Source: Fontibacillus phaseoli (lineage in GTDB: Bacteria; Bacillota; Bacilli; Paenibacillales; Paenibacillaceae). Taken from it: a DNA stretch of 64,000 bases. Shown here piece by piece: positions 60,738-64,000 of this stretch (positions within the stretch are counted from its first letter, which is position 1; the number at the start of each line of letters is the position of its first letter). Location of the stretch: the NCBI RefSeq assembly GCF_003337355.1, contig NZ_QPJW01000010.1, positions 62,001-126,000 on the forward strand, written 5' to 3'. A program made the translations under genes and the position numbers. Under the pieces are notes generated by a model, which ran no database searches, was not told the DNA's origin, and worked only from the letters and a program-made list of their open reading frames with translations.

Positions 60738-63287
60738 TTATTGCCCGTTACCGGGCCGGACGCGTCTGGTTGCTGTCGCCTGCAGGGGGTCCTCCGGCCA
60801 ATAATGTTTCGGGTAACGCCCTTTCAAGTCTTTCTTGACTTCAAAATACCCGGACTTCCAGAAGCTGGTTAAGTCTGAGGTCACTTGCACCGGTCTGCTC
60901 GCAGGGGACAACAAGTGCAGCGTTACGGGAATCCTTCCGTATCCGATTACCGGTGTCTGCATCATCCCGAATACTTCCTGTAAACGGACGGAAGCATAAG
61001 GGGCTTGCGGCCCGTCATATTGAACCGGAATCTTCGAACCGCTCGGTACCAGCAAATGGGTCGGTGCCTCTACGTTCAGCTCCTGGGTATGCTGCCAGCC
61101 CAACCGGTTTTCCAATATCGTAAAGAGGGATAGTGATTGCAAATCACTTTTTTTGCGGAACCCGGCAACATAAGCACCGAACCACTCCTCCGCCTCTGCC
61201 GATAAAGCTTCATCGGATACATCCGGCCAACGTTCCTCGTTAAGCCGGCGCAAAAACATGATTCTGGCTTGAAACTGCCTCGACTTGGCATTCCAGGGCA
61301 AAATCCGGGCGCCTTGCTCCGCCACTACCCGAAGCAATGCAGCTTGGACCCTGTCCGGCGATGGATTCGGGTCGGGATGATCTTTCAGCATGATAGCTCC
61401 GAAGGACAACGTAATCCGGGCCCGGACCGCCCCTACTTGGTCGTCCCATTCGGCCGTCTTCTCCTCCAGCAACTCGTCGCGGTAAAATTCGGTCAGCCAG
61501 CTCTCCTCCAGCGGCGCAGCCAGCAGAATCCGCCCCTCCGTTCCCTCGTCGTCGACATCGGCGATCGCCAAAAACGGTTCCGCGCTCAGCGGCTGCTGGC
61601 GGATGAAAGCCGCGCCCCGGCCGCTGCGCAGCAAATAGCGGCCGTCCCCCCGGCGCCGCGCGATTCGGTCGGGATAAGCAAACGAGACGAGCAGGCCGCA
61701 ATACCTCCACCAGTCGCCCGCTCTATCCGATTCGGAAGCACCTTCCGAGAACTGGGTCTCCAGGCGGCGTTCCCACTGCCGGCTTACGGTGAGCAGGCGC
61801 TGAACATCGCCGGGATCTGCTGTCAGTCCGGCGGCATGATCCCGTGGACCGGATTCCCCGGCCACGGCCATCAATAAGGCGAGGCGGCTGCGCAGGTCGC
61901 CGTCGCTTCCAGCGGCCGGGCCTTTGGCGAGGCCCGGCTCTTCCAGCAGGGCGGCCAGGCGGCAAGCCGCCCGGCCGAGGCCGAGCGGCTGCGCGCGCAG
62001 CAGCATGTGCGCGAGCCGCGGATGCAGGCCGAGCCCGGCCAGGCGCCGGCCGTGCACAGTGATGCGACCGGCAGCGTCCAGCGCGCCGAGCTGCCGCAGC
62101 AGTTGCAAGGCCTGCCCGTAAGGCGCGGCCGGCGGCGCATCGAGCCAGGCCAGCTCGGCCGGCGACTCCGCGCCCCAGGCGGCCAGCTCCAGCGCCAGGG
62201 GCGTCAAATCCGCCTCCAGCATTTCCGGAGGCGTGCTTGGGTCAAGCGCCCGGTCTTCCGCCTCGTTCCAGAGGCGGTAGCATGTCCCGGGCGCCGTGCG
62301 ACCCGCGCGGCCGCGCCGCTGGTCGGCGGAGTCGCGTGCGGCGCGAACCGTAACGAGCCGGCTCATGCCGGTGCGCGGCGAGAACAGCGCGGTCCGGCGC
62401 AGGCCGCTGTCGATGACGACAGTTACGCCTGACACCGTCAGGCTGGTCTCGGCAATCGACGTAGCCAGCACGACCTTGCGCCCGCCTTCCGGCGCCGCTT
62501 CGATCGCCAGCTGCTGCCGCTCCTGCGACAGCGCGCCATACAGCGGCGCGACCGTCACGCCCGCTGGCATCTGTCCGGCGAGCGCCGACTCCACCCGGCG
62601 GATCTCCCGGGCGCCGGGCAAGAAGACCAGCACGCTGCCCTCATGATCGGCCAGCGCCAGGCGCACCGTCCGTACGACCGCCGCTTCCAGCGTCTCCTGC
62701 TGCGGACGGCCCACAAATATCGTCTCCACCGGGTACATTCTGCCCCGGCTTTGCACGACCGGCGCCTGCCCCAGAAGCTCCGCCACGGCCCCGGCATCCA
62801 GGGTGGCGGACATGACGAGCAGGCGCAAATCCTCGCGCAGCAGCTGCCGGCTTTGAAGCGCCAGCGCCAATCCCAGATCGGCGTGCAGGCTGCGCTCATG
62901 AAATTCATCGAAGATCACCAGTCCCGTGCCGATCAGCGCGGCATCCTGCTGCAGCATCCGGGTCAGGACGCCTTCCGTGACGACGAGAATCCGGGTACGG
63001 GCAGACACCCGGCTGTCCGTACGGATCCGGTAACCTACCGTCTCCCCTACCCGCTCGCCGAGCTGCTCCGCCATATAAGCGGCAGCGGATCTGGCAGCGA
63101 GTCTGCGAGGCTCCAGCATAATCATTTGCTGTCCCTCCATCCACGGCTCGTTTAGCAGCGATAGCGGCGTCCGCGTCGTTTTCCCCGCCCCGGGCTCCGC
63201 GATCAGCACCGCCATTCCCGGGGACCGCAGATGCTCCCGTAGATCCGGAAGGATTTCATCTATTGGCATCGCAAGTCTATTCATCAT
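60738..63287 (-). CDS. hrpB: ATP-dependent RNA helicase HrpB
   Basis: 849 residues, DEAH/RHA superfamily 2 helicase. Walker A EPGAGKTT (about 31-38), LEPRRLAARSAA, DEFHER (motif II, variant of DEAH), SATLD, ATSIAETSLTV and QRRGRAGRTAPG (motif VI), then the HrpB-specific C-terminus with HYWPEDP near the end. Roles in RNA metabolism are poorly defined. The gene is much richer in GC between about 61500 and 63050 than its surroundings. Confidence 0.9.
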   Translation of the reverse strand: MMNRLAMPIDEILPDLREHLRSPGMAVLIAEPGAGKTTRTPLSLLNEPWMEGQQMIMLEPRRLAARSAAAYMAEQLGERVGETVGYRIRTDSRVSARTRILVVTEGVLTRMLQQDAALIGTGLVIFDEFHERSLHADLGLALALQSRQLLREDLRLLVMSATLDAGAVAELLGQAPVVQSRGRMYPVETIFVGRPQQETLEAAVVRTVRLALADHEGSVLVFLPGAREIRRVESALAGQMPAGVTVAPLYGALSQERQQLAIEAAPEGGRKVVLATSIAETSLTVSGVTVVIDSGLRRTALFSPRTGMSRLVTVRAARDSADQRRGRAGRTAPGTCYRLWNEAEDRALDPSTPPEMLEADLTPLALELAAWGAESPAELAWLDAPPAAPYGQALQLLRQLGALDAAGRITVHGRRLAGLGLHPRLAHMLLRAQPLGLGRAACRLAALLEEPGLAKGPAAGSDGDLRSRLALLMAVAGESGPRDHAAGLTADPGDVQRLLTVSRQWERRLETQFSEGASESDRAGDWWRYCGLLVSFAYPDRIARRRGDGRYLLRSGRGAAFIRQQPLSAEPFLAIADVDDEGTEGRILLAAPLEESWLTEFYRDELLEEKTAEWDDQVGAVRARITLSFGAIMLKDHPDPNPSPDRVQAALLRVVAEQGARILPWNAKSRQFQARIMFLRRLNEERWPDVSDEALSAEAEEWFGAYVAGFRKKSDLQSLSLFTILENRLGWQHTQELNVEAPTHLLVPSGSKIPVQYDGPQAPYASVRLQEVFGMMQTPVIGYGRIPVTLHLLSPASRPVQVTSDLTSFWKSGYFEVKKDLKGRYPKHYWPEDPLQATATRRVRPGNGQ

Positions 63288-63385
63288 TCTCTCCTTACGA
63301 GGTTACACTATTTCTTAAGTTCGTTTCTCGTAGCATCAGCTACGGATATTCCATTTTATCACACTCGCGGACAACCGTGTTTGCT

Positions 63386-63414
63386 TTGAAGCCCGGGGGC
63401 CTGTTTTGTATAAT
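63386..63414 (+). promoter_or_regulatory. Promoter of the CorC/HlyC-like gene
   Basis: TTGAAG (63386-63391), 17-base spacer, TATAAT (63409-63414), 43 bases above the ATG. Confidence 0.6.
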
Positions 63415-63456
63415 TAGGAAAGGTCCGCCGAACACCAGGGAGGTATTATCAATTTC

Positions 63457-64000
63457 ATGTTTTTGGACGGAACCCTTTTGAGCTTCCTGCTGGTCATCAC
63501 ACTGGTGGCGCTGACTTCTTTTTTCGTGGTTGCGGAATATTCCATCCGCAGACTGCGTGCCGGCCGGGTGGACATTCTGCTCCGGGAAGGCCGGAGAGCC
63601 GCGGTCCCGTTTGCGAAACTGATGCGGCGGCCCCAGCAGGCGCTTTCTGCCTGCCAGCTTGGCGTCACGATGACCTCACTGATTCTGGGCTGGCTAGGAC
63701 AACCGCTGGCAAAACATTTGCTTCAGCCGTTGTTTCTGCTGGTGAGGCTGCCGGAGAAACTGGAAAGCATTCTTTCTTTTGTCATTGCCTTTCTTGTCAT
63801 TACTTATTTGCACGTCGTGCTCGGAGCCTTAGTCCCCCGGATGTTAGCCGCTCAGAAAGGCGAAACCTTCGCGCTCGCGGCATCCCGTCCGTTGCTCTGG
63901 TTCGCGACCTTGATGTCGCCCTTAGTCTGGCTGCTCAACCGGTCTTCCGGCCGGATCGTCTCCTTGCTGGGGCTCCGGGCTCATCTGGAACTGGACGACG
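63457..64000 (+). CDS. CorC/HlyC (CNNM, DUF21) family protein, 3'-truncated by window edge
   Basis: First 181 codons of a membrane protein with an N-terminal DUF21 domain: FFVVAEYSIRRLRAGRVDIL, LSACQLGVTMTSLILGWLGQ and VVLGALVPRMLAAQKGE. Family members usually continue with CBS and CorC domains and handle magnesium or other ions; the rest lies beyond 64000. GGGAGG is 13 bases before ATG 63457, longer than usual, so an ATT or ATC codon just upstream could be the real start. Confidence 0.82.
   Translation, partial: MFLDGTLLSFLLVITLVALTSFFVVAEYSIRRLRAGRVDILLREGRRAAVPFAKLMRRPQQALSACQLGVTMTSLILGWLGQPLAKHLLQPLFLLVRLPEKLESILSFVIAFLVITYLHVVLGALVPRMLAAQKGETFALAASRPLLWFATLMSPLVWLLNRSSGRIVSLLGLRAHLELDD

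Noticed and set aside
61269-63155. Several + strand frames opposite hrpB
   Set aside because: No ribosome-binding sites and no domain-like sequence; shadows of a GC-rich gene.

Overview
The window looks like chromosome from a spore-forming Bacillales bacterium, most probably Paenibacillus or a close relative. Protein-level resemblance is to Bacillus/Paenibacillus families throughout (NiaP, thioredoxin-type ArsC, RTP, a YjcZ-type sporulation micro-protein, YndM, YflT, YdjM). Ribosome-binding sites are strong AGGAGG types, TTG and GTG starts are common, and base composition is about half GC with two much more GC-rich genes (chrA, hrpB). I saw no rRNA, tRNA, CRISPR array, phage or intact insertion sequence.

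Layout. 1-5.6 kb: niacin permease (cut by the left edge), type I pullulanase, a three-gene ABM/GNAT/VTT operon, a thioredoxin-reductase fragment and a YndM-like membrane protein. 5.6-13.5 kb: a TrpXYZ-type ABC importer with an unexplained structured leader, a metallophosphoesterase, a barrel-like protein of unknown role, an oligo-1,6-glucosidase and a Bcr/CflA exporter. 13.5-20.5 kb: an ECF sigma factor fused to a papain-like domain, a beta-propeller lipoprotein, several unknown proteins and a Gfo/Idh oxidoreductase. 20.5-26.4 kb: arsRBC with its operator, a candidate small RNA locus, an MFS exporter, chrA and an SDR remnant. 26.4-32.6 kb: epimerase-like protein, membrane proteins, nucleotidyltransferase, Fsr-like exporter, aldo/keto reductase, VOC protein, and two clusters of intergenic repeats.

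32.7-39.8 kb is an envelope-stress block: ECF sigma factor, D,D-carboxypeptidase, VanRS-like two-component pair, a second two-component pair and its ABC exporter. 39.9-45.0 kb: MgtC, then a tight six-gene operon (small protein, Ser/Gly-rich secreted protein, ATP-grasp glutathionylspermidine-synthase-like enzyme, lipoprotein, DUF350 membrane protein, K+ channel). 45-51.1 kb: an SOS-boxed ydjM, an Sm-like small protein, a YjcZ micro-gene, azoR, metE under a cobalamin riboswitch, and an RTP (replication terminator protein) homologue.

51.3-55.4 kb is a coherent anaerobic module: a NirK-like copper protein, a DUF2249 protein, a heme-copper-like membrane protein, a SufT/DUF59 protein, and a divergent CuA-type cupredoxin lipoprotein. 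Three CRP/FNR-type palindromes lie at nearly identical distances from candidate -10 boxes. 55.5-64 kb: a GlcNAc-type PTS (IIBC plus IIA) behind a GlcT-type antiterminator/terminator, a YhgE/Pip protein, a YflT stress protein, hrpB and the start of a CorC/HlyC-family protein cut by the right edge.
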